Positions 44,601-52,958 of a stretch of DNA of 64,000 nucleotides are shown piece by piece (position 1 is the first letter of the stretch; each line of letters begins with the position of its first letter). A program made the translations under genes and the position numbers. Source of the DNA: Desulfovibrio legallii (lineage in GTDB: Bacteria > Desulfobacterota > Desulfovibrionia > Desulfovibrionales > Desulfovibrionaceae); assembly GCF_900102485.1 (NCBI RefSeq), contig NZ_FNBX01000008.1:56685-120684 (forward strand), given 5' to 3'. Below the pieces are notes generated by a model. The model was not told the DNA's origin, did no database searches, and was given only the letters and a program-made list of their open reading frames with translations.

Positions 44601-46492
44601 AAGCCCGCCCCGAACGCGCCGACCAGCCAAGCGCAGCCGGGACGTCGGCAGTCTCCGCCGCCCCGGTCCCGGCTGCGGACGCAACGGATATGGCAGGAAC
44701 GCCTCCTTCTGAGGCGCAGGATACTCCCGCGCCGCAGGACGCCGCTCCCCCTGCTCCGGAACCGGCGGAACCGGAAGAAAATCCCCCGCTGCCCGACCTC
44801 TTCGGACCGGATCCCTTCGGCCCGGCCGCCGCGTCCGCTCCGAAACCGGAACCCGCCGCCGCGGCCTTCCAGGATATGGTTCTTGGCCCGCGCCCCGCAA
44901 CCGACGCCGCCGCGCCGGAAACATCTGTCCCGCCTGCCGCGACAGCCGACGTCGCGCCGGAAGCCGTTGCCCCGGAAGCCGTTGCCCCAGATGCCGCCGA
45001 ACCTGCGGCGCACCAGCCGCCCGCCGCGGCAGAGCACGACGCGTTTCTGGCCTCCGCGGGCCTGGGCGGCCCCCAGTGGGAGGAGCCTTCCGTCTCTGCA
45101 GCCACAGCCGGAGCCCTGCTGGCCCAACGCCCCGGCGAAGCCGTGCTCACGCCCGTGGGCGCTGCGGAAGCCGAAGCTGCCGCTCCCCAGACATCGGAAC
45201 AGACATCGGAACAGACGCCGGAACAGCCACCGGAACAGACGTTTGCCCCCAGCGCGGCGCAGACGCCGCCGCAACCGCCCGCTGCTGAAGCGTCAGCCGC
45301 GCCCGCGGCCGACGCCGCACCCCAGGCCGCACTTCAGGCTACGGAATCAGAAGTGCCCCAGGCCGCCGCGCCTGCGCCCCCCACGCCCGCAAGCCCCCTG
45401 CCCCCGCAGGCTGCTTCCGCCGCGCCCCCGGCGGCCGCAGCCATGCCCGGCTCCGCAGCCCCCACGGGTTCCGCCAGTTGGGCGGACCGCGCCCTGGCCG
45501 ACGAATGGGTAGGCGAGCCCATGCCCCTGGGCACGCCCGTAAACACAGCCCGACCCCAGGCTTCCGCCCAGCCCGCAGCCGCGGCTGCGCAACCGGCGGC
45601 GCCAGCCGCGCCGCCCGCGTCCACGCCTGGACAGGACCACCGGCGCTATGTGAGCCCCAGCATCTCCACCGCAGGCGAATGGGTGGGCGAACCCATGCCC
45701 ATCCCCAAAAAGCCGGGCGGTGCAGCGCCAAGCACCCAGCCGCCCGCCCCAGCCGCGCCCCGGCCAAAGCCTGCCGCAACGCAGCCCCTGTCGCAGCCGG
45801 GCCGCGCCGCCGCCGCAGAGGAACGCCCGCCCAGGACGCCCCTGACCCTCACGGGCAGGCCGGAACCGCAGTCCGTCTTTGCACCGCCGCGGGAAATGCC
45901 CCGCACCGCCGCGGGCAGGCTTATCCTGAAGCTCCTGGGCGGCTTGGGCGATGGACACGAAGCTGCCAGGGCGGAGCCCGAAGCCGCCCCGCAGGCTGCG
46001 CCCGCCGGCAGCCCGGGCCGCGCCGCCAAGGACGCCTCAATCGTTAATTTCATCGCCGGAGCCGCGCCCGACGACCAGGCCCATAGCGCCGAAGCCGCCC
46101 CCACACCCGCTGCGGCCACGCCCCCCACGGGGGCAGCGCCCGAAGCCGCCCCGCAGGCCGCCCAACCCGCGCCACCCACGGCAGCCCCCTTCCTGGTCCC
46201 GCCGCAGCAGGCGGACGCCGCCCTCCTCCGTCTGGTGGAACGCCTGGACGCCGCCATGGAAGACGCCCAGGAAGGCTACCACAACCGCCGCTGCCGCGTG
46301 GTGGGCGAAGCCGCCGCCCGCATAGCCGCGGAATCGGACTCCTTCGGCTTCCGCGTCCTGGCCCGCATGGCCCGCTGCGTGGAACGCGCCGCCCGCGCCA
46401 ATGACATAAACGCCCTCCACGACCTGCTGCCGGAACTGGCCGTGGCCGTGGAGCGCAACCGCATTGCCCTCAACCCCCGCCGTCAGGGATAG
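41651..46492 (+). CDS. Giant hybrid-kinase-like membrane protein with degenerate signalling domains
   Basis: A 1613-residue protein. An N-terminal segment (about 57-80) leads to an extracytoplasmic beta domain (about 85-230), then six or seven membrane helices (about 235-440), like 7TMR-DISM sensors. A histidine-kinase-like ATPase follows: VTDTGAGLPP (about 676-685) is intact, but the N-box reads LLESAVRAT with Ser for the usual Asn, and no H-box is visible. A receiver-like region (about 750-870) lacks a clear phospho-Asp. A 600-residue Ala/Pro-rich stretch with repeats (PLPDLFGP twice, EWVGEPMP twice) precedes a C-terminal HPt-like helical domain (about 1510-1605) with no His at the expected site. 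It is probably a signalling scaffold rather than an active phosphorelay. Confidence 0.82.
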   Translation: MTAFFSGPDPSSSRAPAPNARDGQIRTAAAVPEGLPTPPQAAPSSRKGPPARAWAQRRLAATLGALLLCLYVLCGLPGRGQAGPVPAMPSAPHMGLLPYLDAFLDPTGSMDVDEAAAPANAAAFKPLSLPALPRTTGVLWLRFTLAPLPQGLRPAALLLDLGPAVPAGPILYAPHTDPLTEATEWRETTPSQRNVLLLPEAAAQPLTCYLRLDGLPGPWFAPTLRTPQDAASNWDSLAGTAAVLALGVVLLLCLLRGLSEKGQWRGWTALYVGVALLQAVLGMPAYGEGRITPAEAAAVLAPGLALMLLPHVGRHLLRTRGRSRALDAQFLLLSLPGAALALLPLLPGFGWLVRYLALWPACTVLFAPTALAGALMGLGGARRFLLGCLLPPLFVAASLLGLDQGYAAGLLAAAPLWGTALSALLIAGTGQPKDMAATPKNAAAPDPLLALAEDPARPEAATSGSAAHTDVITLDQPLDDPNLRLLPSLDPLPTDGLPDLSGLPDGQDWTPPAKAASRAAAPAPAAFADRDALRPPLEKILREGAALLGCALPPAVRQHAENLRSAADDLARALDNPGALSPASAGPPARAAFNLQHLVREAHDAVAVTAENAGIGLAWYLPPLLGHVYEGPGQALRQVLGDLLESAVRATARGAVHLTVRRVPESADPGHLLFTVTDTGAGLPPRQRSGQALLQAWELAGACNGYLTVDSGPQGASIAFTLRLKPLEGEEEAETAPQAAPAAAPTVAVAGADAEERETLIRLCREAGCRCAAAPDPEAALNNNAASPAVLLTVFHPQHGPAQADMLGRFEADAQRAGLGAFKALAVTRNQRHWDDLAETGYTHALLTPLDAAAFAATLREVLDEAGIRPDSPLPPVDAEAPQKNAPLPDLFGPSTATTADTAATAPTPQPEPAPQENGPTALALPDPEPEAPTPSATAARPQADDVPGPDDLASVSPHVPADVPTDAFADIPAGAAGAAADAEARPERADQPSAAGTSAVSAAPVPAADATDMAGTPPSEAQDTPAPQDAAPPAPEPAEPEENPPLPDLFGPDPFGPAAASAPKPEPAAAAFQDMVLGPRPATDAAAPETSVPPAATADVAPEAVAPEAVAPDAAEPAAHQPPAAAEHDAFLASAGLGGPQWEEPSVSAATAGALLAQRPGEAVLTPVGAAEAEAAAPQTSEQTSEQTPEQPPEQTFAPSAAQTPPQPPAAEASAAPAADAAPQAALQATESEVPQAAAPAPPTPASPLPPQAASAAPPAAAAMPGSAAPTGSASWADRALADEWVGEPMPLGTPVNTARPQASAQPAAAAAQPAAPAAPPASTPGQDHRRYVSPSISTAGEWVGEPMPIPKKPGGAAPSTQPPAPAAPRPKPAATQPLSQPGRAAAAEERPPRTPLTLTGRPEPQSVFAPPREMPRTAAGRLILKLLGGLGDGHEAARAEPEAAPQAAPAGSPGRAAKDASIVNFIAGAAPDDQAHSAEAAPTPAAATPPTGAAPEAAPQAAQPAPPTAAPFLVPPQQADAALLRLVERLDAAMEDAQEGYHNRRCRVVGEAAARIAAESDSFGFRVLARMARCVERAARANDINALHDLLPELAVAVERNRIALNPRRQG
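45191..45238 (+). repeat. 12-bp tandem repeat (4 units) inside the giant gene
   Basis: Units ACATCGGAACAG, ACATCGGAACAG, ACGCCGGAACAG and CCACCGGAACAG encode repeated S/P-E-Q-T/P. Twelve-base units keep the frame, so length change would only alter the disordered linker. Confidence 0.8.
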
Positions 46493-46536
46493 GTCGTGGC
46501 CTGTGAGGCGGGGGAAAGGAAACGCGCCGCGCAGCC

Positions 46537-46565
46537 TTGACCTCCGTGTTTTGGGAGCGTATTTT
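46537..46565 (+). promoter_or_regulatory. Promoter of the ABC importer operon
   Basis: TTGACC, 17 bases, TATTTT, about 57 bp upstream of the binding-protein start. No Fur-like palindrome is evident next to it. Confidence 0.65.
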
Positions 46566-46621
46566 CGCTATTATCGTCGGATGACTGCACTTTCTTCATG
46601 ACATATTGCCTGGGGGGTCAG

Positions 46622-47608
46622 ATGAACGTTTATTGCAAAAAGCTGTGCGCGCTGTTGGCGCTGGTTGTACTCACGCTGGGCCTTGCTGTGGCCGCTGCGG
46701 CCAAAGAGGTGGTTCTCTACTCCTCCAACCAGCCCGACATGCTGGACGCCATTGCGCTGGATTTTGAAAAAAAGACGGGCATCAAGCTCACGGTGGTGCG
46801 CATGGGTACCGGCGAAGCCATGAAGCGCATTGCTGCGGAAAGGGCGAACCCCCTTTGCGACGTCTTCTGGAGCGGCGACGTGGCCGTGCTGGACAACGCC
46901 AAGGCCGACTTCATGCCCTACAAATCCCCCCAGGCCGCCGCGTTGCCCGCAGCCTTTGTGGAAAAAGACCACCGCTGGACCGCCGCCAACATGCACCTGA
47001 TGGTCATCATGGCCAACACCCGCCTGGTGCCGCCCGCAGAGCTGCCCAAATCCTGGAAAGAGCTGCTGGACCCCAAATGGAAAAACAAGGTGGTCATGGC
47101 CAACCCCTTGAAATCCGGCTCCGCCTATGCGCAGGTGTACGGCATCTATAAACTGTACGGCTGGGACGGCCTGAAAAAACTTATCGACAACGTCAAAATT
47201 CTGGACAGCTCCAGCCTTGTTTACAAGGGCACCGCCGAAGGGGAGTTCCCCCTGGCCATCACCATGGAATACGCCGCCCATCGCTATGTGGCGGGCGGCG
47301 CCAAGGACGTGCGCGTAGTCTACCCCGCGGACGGCGTTATCGCCGCGCCCGAGGGCGCCGCCATCATCGCCGGCTGCAAACACCCGGAAGAAGCCAAAGC
47401 CCTGGTGGACTACCTGCTTTCGCAACCCGTGGTGGACGGCATCTTCCAGAAATACTTCCGCCGCCCCGCCCGGCCGGACGCCGTTACGGTGAAGGACATG
47501 CCCACGCTGCAGGAAATAACCCTGCTGCGCGATTATGATCCGGCTGAAGCCAATACCCTGCAAAAACAGCTGCTTGCCTGGTGGAAAAAACAGGTCCTGC
47601 AAAAGTAG
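46622..47608 (+). CDS. ABC transporter periplasmic binding protein (ferric-iron type)
   Basis: A 328-residue periplasmic binding protein with a signal peptide (LCALLALVVLTLGLAVAAAA, residues 8-27). The mature part follows the FbpA/AfuA/FutA-like pattern: VVLYSSNQPDMLDAIALDFE, then KKTGIKLTVVRMGTGEAMKR and CDVFWSGDVAVLDN. Ligands of this cluster-D family include ferric iron, thiamine, spermidine and aminoethylphosphonate; the FbpBC-like partners favour ferric iron, but sequence alone does not decide. The ATG at 46622 with GGGGGG upstream is preferred over one at 46598. A hairpin terminator lies between it and the ATPase gene, which may set a higher level of the binding protein. Confidence 0.88.
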   Translation: MNVYCKKLCALLALVVLTLGLAVAAAAKEVVLYSSNQPDMLDAIALDFEKKTGIKLTVVRMGTGEAMKRIAAERANPLCDVFWSGDVAVLDNAKADFMPYKSPQAAALPAAFVEKDHRWTAANMHLMVIMANTRLVPPAELPKSWKELLDPKWKNKVVMANPLKSGSAYAQVYGIYKLYGWDGLKKLIDNVKILDSSSLVYKGTAEGEFPLAITMEYAAHRYVAGGAKDVRVVYPADGVIAAPEGAAIIAGCKHPEEAKALVDYLLSQPVVDGIFQKYFRRPARPDAVTVKDMPTLQEITLLRDYDPAEANTLQKQLLAWWKKQVLQK

Positions 47609-47613
47609 CCAGC

Positions 47614-47663
47614 GCGTTCAGGGCGCGGGGCGGACCATGCCCTGAACGCGGCCCCGTTTTTTT
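47614..47663 (+). terminator. Terminator/attenuator between binding protein and ATPase genes
   Basis: GCGTTCAGGGC (47614-47624) pairs with GCCCTGAACGC (47639-47649); after GGCCCCG comes a seven-T run. A partial terminator here would reduce expression of the membrane components relative to the binding protein. Confidence 0.75.
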
Positions 47664-47745
47664 CATGACCGCCAGCCCCACGGGGGGCCGCAAGCCCCTG
47701 CGCGGGCCTTGCGGCCCCTGGGGCGTTTAAGCCAAGGATACGCCA

Positions 47746-48816
47746 GTGCACATAGAGCTTGTGGATATCGTCAAACAATTCGGCCAGCTGCGGGTAGTTG
47801 ACAACGTAAATCTGAAAATCGGCGACGGCGAATTTTTTACCCTTCTGGGCCCCAGCGGCTGTGGCAAGACCACCCTCTTGCGCATGATTGCCGGCTTTAA
47901 CGACCCCGACAGCGGCGACATCCGCTTCGGCGGCAAATCCATCCTTTCCCTGCCCGCCCACCTGCGCAATACGGGCATGGTTTTCCAGAACTACGCCCTG
48001 TTCCCGCACATGACGGTTTTTGACAACGTGGCCTACGGCATGGCGGCGCGCAAACTTCCCCACAAAACCATCCGCAGCCGGGTGGCGGAAATTCTGGAGG
48101 CCGTGCAGCTTCTGGACCTGCGCGAAAGGTACCCCCGCCAGCTTTCCGGCGGCCAGCAGCAGCGCGTGGCCCTGGCCCGCGCCCTGGTTATCCGCCCGGA
48201 CGTCCTGCTTATGGACGAGCCCCTCTCCAACCTGGACGCCAAACTGCGCGTCACCATGCGCGAAGAAATACGCCAGATCCAGCAAACCCTCGGCATCACC
48301 ACCATCTATGTAACCCACGATCAGGAAGAGGCCATGGCCGTTTCCGACAGGGTGGCCATTTTTTACAACGGCAGGCTGCAGCAGGTGGACAGCCCGCAGG
48401 GCATCTATTTTGCGCCCGTCAACCAGTTTACGGCGGAATTTATGGGCGCCTGCAACCTGCTGGAAATGCGCCCCCTGAACTGGGATCCGGCAAGTAAAAC
48501 GGCCCGGATGCAGTGCGCCGACAAGGAATTTGCGGTGCTGCTGGACGACGCGCCGCGCCAGGGCCAGGCCCTGCGTATGATGCTGCGCCCGGACTGGCTG
48601 CGCGAAGCCGGCCCGGATGCGGCGGCAACCAACGCCTTTGACGGGCAGGTGCGCGACGTGATGTTTCTGGGGGCCACCATGGTTTATCATGTGGCGGCGC
48701 TGGGCGCGACGCTGCGCGTGGACGTGCCCGCCCTGCGCGGCAGGGAGGCCAAAAAGCCGGGGGATCCGATCCGGCTGTGCTTCGCGCCAGCCAGCCCGGT
48801 CAGGGTGGACAACTGA
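47746..48816 (+). CDS. ABC transporter ATP-binding protein (FbpC/PotA type)
   Basis: A 356-residue ABC ATPase. Walker A GPSGCGKTT (about 35-43), Q-loop VFQNYALFPHMTVFDN, signature LSGGQQQRVALARAL (about 134-148), Walker B VLLMDEPLSNLDAKLR and the switch His in YVTHDQEEAM are all intact. The C-terminal 110 residues form the TOBE-type regulatory domain of the iron/polyamine importer class. The GTG start at 47746 has AAGGA seven bases upstream. It overlaps the permease start by one base (TGATG), so the two are coupled. Confidence 0.95.
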   Translation: MHIELVDIVKQFGQLRVVDNVNLKIGDGEFFTLLGPSGCGKTTLLRMIAGFNDPDSGDIRFGGKSILSLPAHLRNTGMVFQNYALFPHMTVFDNVAYGMAARKLPHKTIRSRVAEILEAVQLLDLRERYPRQLSGGQQQRVALARALVIRPDVLLMDEPLSNLDAKLRVTMREEIRQIQQTLGITTIYVTHDQEEAMAVSDRVAIFYNGRLQQVDSPQGIYFAPVNQFTAEFMGACNLLEMRPLNWDPASKTARMQCADKEFAVLLDDAPRQGQALRMMLRPDWLREAGPDAAATNAFDGQVRDVMFLGATMVYHVAALGATLRVDVPALRGREAKKPGDPIRLCFAPASPVRVDN

Positions 48817-50471
48817 TGACGCTGCGCAGACTTTTTTCCGTCTGGAATCTGATTTTTGTACTGGCGGCGCTGACGCTTGTCCTGCTGGTGGTCTACCCCA
48901 TGTCCGCCATCTTTCAGGCCAGCCTCCTCAGCCCGGAGACCGGCGCTTTTACCTGGGAGAACTACGCCAGCGTGTTGACCACGCCCTTTTACCGCCGCTG
49001 CCTGTGGAACAGCCTGTTCATGAGCGGCCTGGCCACGCTGTTCAGCGTGCTCATCGGCGTGCCCTTTGCCTTTTTTACCACCCGCTACAAGCTGCCCGGC
49101 GCAACCGTGCTGCGCACCCTGGGCACCCTGCCGCTGATCCTGCCCACCTTCATCGGCGCGGAAGCCTGGCTTCTGCTCCTGGGCCGCAACGGCATCCTTA
49201 CCCGTTTTTTTGCCGACCTGGGCCTGCACATTCCCAGCATTTACGGCTGGCAGGGCGTGGTGCTGGTGTTCACCCTGCAGTTCTTCCCCTTCGTGTTTCT
49301 TATGGTCGGCGCGGCCATCAACTCCGTGGACAGATCGCTGGAAGAAGCCGCCCGCAACCTGGGGGCTTCGCCCTGGCGGGTCTTCCGCACCGTCACCCTG
49401 CCGGTGGTCACGCCCGCCATCGCCTCCGGCGCGCTGATCGTTTTTTGCATGTCCATTGAAAACTTCGGCGTGCCCACCATTATCGGCAACGATTATAAGG
49501 TGCTGGCGGAACAGGCCTACAGCGAATTTGTCAGCGAAATGGGGGGGAACCCTTCCATGGCCGGCACCCTGAGCACGGTGCTGGTGGTGGTGACCCTGGC
49601 CCTTACCGTGCTGCAGAAAATGTGGGTTGAGCGAAAAAACTACGCCATGTCCGCACTGCGCCCGCCGGAAATCAAAGCGCTGCCCCCCCTGGGCAAGGCC
49701 CTGGCCTGGGGCTTCTGCGCCCTTATCGTCTTCGTTTCTCTGGCGCCTTTTGCCATGGTCATGGTGGCGGCGGTCACCAAAACCAGCGGCCCGGTCCTCT
49801 ATTACGGCCAGTTTACGCTGGACAACCTGCTCATAGCGCTGCAGGTGGCCCCCAGGCCCATCCTCAATTCCTTCTTTTTGTCCACCACGGCTACCGTCAT
49901 CGGCATGGTTTTCGGCCTGGCGGTCAGCTACCTCATCGTGCGCAAGGGCGGGGCCATCGGCTATGCCCTGGACCTGGCCATGATGCTGCCTCTGGTCATC
50001 GCCGGTTCCGTGCTGGGCATTGCCCTGGCCGCCACCTACAACACGGGGCCCGTGGCGCTTACCGGCACCTGGGTGATCATTGTGCTGGCCTACTTTATCC
50101 GCAAAACGCCCTTTTCCGTCAAAACCACCTCCGCCCTGCTGCGTCAGATAGAGGTCTCGGTGGAGGAGGCCTCCATCAGCCTGGGGGTGCCGCCCTTGCG
50201 CACCTTCCTTAAGGTGGTGGCGCCCGCCATGCTGCCTGGCGTGGCGGCGGGGGCCATTATCATGTGGGTAACGACGCTGGCGGAACTGAGCTCCACCATT
50301 GTGCTCTATTACGGGCCGTGGAGCACCATGACCGTGCAGATCTTTCAGTACATCGGCAGCGGCGACTTCGGCCCGGCTTCGGCCTACGGGGCCATCCTCA
50401 TCGTTTCCGTTCTGGCGCCCCTGTTTGTCCTCAACAAGGTGCTGGGCAAGGATCTGACCACGTCGCTCTAG
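48816..50471 (+). CDS. ABC transporter permease with two fused permease domains (FbpB type)
   Basis: A 551-residue permease with about 12 membrane segments and two copies of the inner-membrane component signature: EEAARNLGASPWRVFRTVTL (about 182-201) and EEASISLGVPPLRTFLKVVA (about 450-470). This fused arrangement is typical of FbpB/ThiP permeases, which pair with an ATPase dimer. The ATG at 48816 overlaps the ATPase stop. Its own TAG stop is the first triplet of a family B repeat, and it converges on cobQ. Confidence 0.94.
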   Translation: MTLRRLFSVWNLIFVLAALTLVLLVVYPMSAIFQASLLSPETGAFTWENYASVLTTPFYRRCLWNSLFMSGLATLFSVLIGVPFAFFTTRYKLPGATVLRTLGTLPLILPTFIGAEAWLLLLGRNGILTRFFADLGLHIPSIYGWQGVVLVFTLQFFPFVFLMVGAAINSVDRSLEEAARNLGASPWRVFRTVTLPVVTPAIASGALIVFCMSIENFGVPTIIGNDYKVLAEQAYSEFVSEMGGNPSMAGTLSTVLVVVTLALTVLQKMWVERKNYAMSALRPPEIKALPPLGKALAWGFCALIVFVSLAPFAMVMVAAVTKTSGPVLYYGQFTLDNLLIALQVAPRPILNSFFLSTTATVIGMVFGLAVSYLIVRKGGAIGYALDLAMMLPLVIAGSVLGIALAATYNTGPVALTGTWVIIVLAYFIRKTPFSVKTTSALLRQIEVSVEEASISLGVPPLRTFLKVVAPAMLPGVAAGAIIMWVTTLAELSSTIVLYYGPWSTMTVQIFQYIGSGDFGPASAYGAILIVSVLAPLFVLNKVLGKDLTTSL

Positions 50472-50620
50472 AGCAGACTAACCTTGAGAATAGGTATTCT
50501 CAAAGTTTACGGCACGCGCGTTTCGGCGCTTAACGGCGCAAATAAATTGCGCTTACGCCTCCGCAGCGGACGGCTGCGCGGGCAGACGCCGCGGCCTTTC
50601 AACGTTGCAAGGCCGTAACG
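50469..50620 (+). repeat. Family B intergenic repeat, full length
   Basis: Begins at the permease stop with TAGAGCAGACTAACCTTGAG, then the GAATAGGTATTC palindrome, the CGTTTCGGCGCTTAACGGCG block, AAATAAATTGCGCTTACGCC and a closing GCGGCCTTTCAACGTTGCAA block. It separates two convergent genes. Confidence 0.85.
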
Positions 50621-50632
50621 GCCCGCGGCCTT

Positions 50633-52231
50633 TCAGAGCCCAAGGCCGGCGCAAACGGCGGGCATGTCCAGGGCCGCCTCCACGGCGTCGGCCAGGCGGT
50701 CCAGCTCCGGCCCCAGGTCGTAGACGGCCTGCCGGGCCGGGCCCAGCCCGGCCTCCTTGCGCCGCGCGGCCAGAAACCGGTGCCGGAAGGCGTCCGCGTC
50801 AAACAGGCCGTGCAGATAACTGCCCCAAACCCGCGCCAGGCCCCCGGCATCGCACAGGCCCCAGCCCAGGGCCGCGCCCGCCGCGTCCCGCAGCAGCACC
50901 CGCGTCGCTCCCGCAGCGGCCAGCGCCGCCGTGCCGCCCGCCGCTTCCGTGCGGCCGTGGTGGATCTCATAGCCCACTACAGCCGCGTCTGCCCCGCCGT
51001 CCGTCAGCGCGGCCAAAGCTGTGCCTTCTGTACGCCGCAGCTCTTTGGCCGCCCGCAGGGTGGTGCGCAGGGGCAGCAGATCAAGCCCCGCTTCCCGCCC
51101 CCCTTCTTCCAGGCCCAGGGGGTCCAGAACCTCCACCCCCAGCAGCTGCAGGCCGCCGCATACCCCCACCAGCGCCCCGCGCCGCGTGGCCAGGGCGCGG
51201 GCGGCAAAGGCCGCAAGGCATGCGGCCAGGCCGCTGGCCCGCAAAAAACGCGCGTCCGCCGCCGTGTTCCGGCTGCCGGGCAGCACCACCACATCGGGCG
51301 CGCCCCAATCCTCGGCCCGGCGGGCCACCCGCAGGCGCACGCCAGGCTCATTGCGCAGGGCGTCCAGATCCGTGGCGTTGCTGACGTGCGGCAAATCCAC
51401 GGCCAGCACGTCCAGGCGATCCCCGGCATCCGGCCCCGCGCCCAGGTGCAGACCTGGCGTCAGCCCGGATTTGAAACTTACGGAATCTTCTTCCGGCAGG
51501 CGCAGATCCTCCAGCATGGGCACCACGCCCCAGAAGGGCTTGCCCGTGCGGCGGCTGATGGCCGTAAGGGCCGGGTCCAGCAAGCTGGCGTCCCCCCGGA
51601 ATTTATTGAGGATAAGCCCGGCCACGCGCGCCCGGTCCGCGCGGGTGAGCAGGGCCAGGGTGCCGGCCAGGGCTGCAAAGGCCCCGCCCCGGTCAATATC
51701 GGCCACCAGGGCCACCTGGGCCCCTGCATAGCGGGCCATGCGCATATTGACGATATCGTGGGCGCGCAGATTGATCTCCGCCGGGCTGCCCGCGCCTTCC
51801 AGCACCAGCGCGTCCTTGCCCTCCGCCAGTTCGCGGTAGGCGCGGCACACGGCCCGCCAGGCCTTGGGCTTATATTCCAGGTATTGGGCCACGCGCATCT
51901 GGCCCACGGGCCGGCCCAGCACCAGCACCTGCGAGCCGGTCTGGGAGGTGGGCTTGAGCAGCACCGGGTTCATGCGCACATCGGGCGCAAGGCCGCAGGC
52001 CGCGGCTTGCAAGACCTGGGCCCGGCCCATTTCCCCCCCTTCCGCCGTTACGAAGGAATTGAGGGACATATTCTGCGCTTTGAAGGGGGCCACCCGCAGC
52101 CCGCGCCGGGCCAGCAGGCGGCAGAGGGCCGCCGTAAGCAGGCTTTTGCCCGCGTTGGAGCAGGTGCCCTGAAACATCAGGGCCGGGGGCAACCCGGCCC
52201 GGCCCGGCGACAAAAAACGGGATTGCGGCAT
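50633..52231 (-). CDS. cobQ: Cobyric acid synthase
   Basis: A 532-residue CobQ/CbiP that amidates four carboxyl groups of adenosyl-cobyrinic diamide. The N-terminal ATP-binding domain opens MFQGTCSNAGKSLLTAALCR (about 19-38) and the glutaminase-like domain has LVGVCGGLQLLG with the catalytic Cys (about 355-366). C-terminal GYEIHHGRTE and GSYLHGLFD contain the His of the triad. The start at 52231 is chosen because the upstream extension lacks homology. No cobalamin riboswitch was seen, and no other cob gene is nearby. Confidence 0.95.
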   Translation of the reverse strand: MPQSRFLSPGRAGLPPALMFQGTCSNAGKSLLTAALCRLLARRGLRVAPFKAQNMSLNSFVTAEGGEMGRAQVLQAAACGLAPDVRMNPVLLKPTSQTGSQVLVLGRPVGQMRVAQYLEYKPKAWRAVCRAYRELAEGKDALVLEGAGSPAEINLRAHDIVNMRMARYAGAQVALVADIDRGGAFAALAGTLALLTRADRARVAGLILNKFRGDASLLDPALTAISRRTGKPFWGVVPMLEDLRLPEEDSVSFKSGLTPGLHLGAGPDAGDRLDVLAVDLPHVSNATDLDALRNEPGVRLRVARRAEDWGAPDVVVLPGSRNTAADARFLRASGLAACLAAFAARALATRRGALVGVCGGLQLLGVEVLDPLGLEEGGREAGLDLLPLRTTLRAAKELRRTEGTALAALTDGGADAAVVGYEIHHGRTEAAGGTAALAAAGATRVLLRDAAGAALGWGLCDAGGLARVWGSYLHGLFDADAFRHRFLAARRKEAGLGPARQAVYDLGPELDRLADAVEAALDMPAVCAGLGL

Positions 52232-52302
52232 GGGGATTCCAGTGTGGTGCGAGCTTTTCCCCAGTGTAGCTTTTGCGGCTCCGGGCCACAAGCCGCTGCC
52301 CG

Positions 52303-52917
52303 TCAGGCGTCGCCCTGCGGCTTGCCGTACGCGCCGGGCAGGCGGCCGGGCCGCGCGGGGCTGGGCGTAAAGGGCTGGATGCGGGCGGGCCCCTCCTCCC
52401 CCACAGCAGCGGCGGTACGGCCGTAGGCGGCGCTGACCTGGGCCCGGGGCACGCCCGCGGGCGTGGGCGGCAAAATGGGCTGGGCCGTGCGCAGGGTCGA
52501 GCCCGGAAGCTGCATGCGGTTGGCGATTTCAGAGGCGGCCCGGCGGGCTTCAGGGGTTTCGATAATCTGGGAGTAAGCGTCGCGCAGCCCGGCAAGGATA
52601 TGCTCCACGCTGTCCAGCGATTCCAGATCCATTTTGAGGTTGGCGCGCAGCAGGCGGGCGGTGCAGAGCAGGTAGAGGTTATTGAGGTTCACGGCCAGGC
52701 TGCCGCCTTTTTCCATATTCAGAGAAGCGGCCAGCTCATTGACGATATCGATGACCCTGGAGATCAGAACGCCCTTGGCGGCATAGTCCTTGGCCAGGAT
52801 TTTGTCACGGGCCTGGTGCAGGTATTTGAGGGCCCCGTCATAGAGCATGAGCAGAAGCTGCCCCTGGTCGGTGGTGGAGATGTTGGTCTGAAAATAGGCA
52901 TGCGCCGCTTTATTCAT
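52303..52917 (-). CDS. fliS: Flagellar export chaperone FliS
   Basis: A 204-residue FliS-like protein. The helical-bundle part (1-125) opens MNKAAHAYFQTNISTTDQGQ and LLLMLYDGALKYLHQARDKI, the signature that cradles the flagellin C-terminus in the cytoplasm before export. The tail from about 130 on is Ala/Pro-rich and longer than usual (FliS is normally about 125-140 aa). The ATG at 52917 has GAGG upstream; a TTG at 52923 is rejected. It follows fliD with a 41-bp gap, so both should be transcribed from the fliD promoter. Confidence 0.95.
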   Translation of the reverse strand: MNKAAHAYFQTNISTTDQGQLLLMLYDGALKYLHQARDKILAKDYAAKGVLISRVIDIVNELAASLNMEKGGSLAVNLNNLYLLCTARLLRANLKMDLESLDSVEHILAGLRDAYSQIIETPEARRAASEIANRMQLPGSTLRTAQPILPPTPAGVPRAQVSAAYGRTAAAVGEEGPARIQPFTPSPARPGRLPGAYGKPQGDA

Positions 52918-52958
52918 AAACAACCTCGGAACGCCCTTGGGCGACGGTTTATTGCGCG

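Noticed and set aside
46474..46514. Terminator after the giant gene
   Set aside because: CCCCCGCC and GGCGGGGG can pair, but over a 25-base loop and with no U-run, so support is too weak.
50472..52300. Cobalamin riboswitch near cobQ
   Set aside because: No B12-box-like conserved core was found upstream of the cobQ start.
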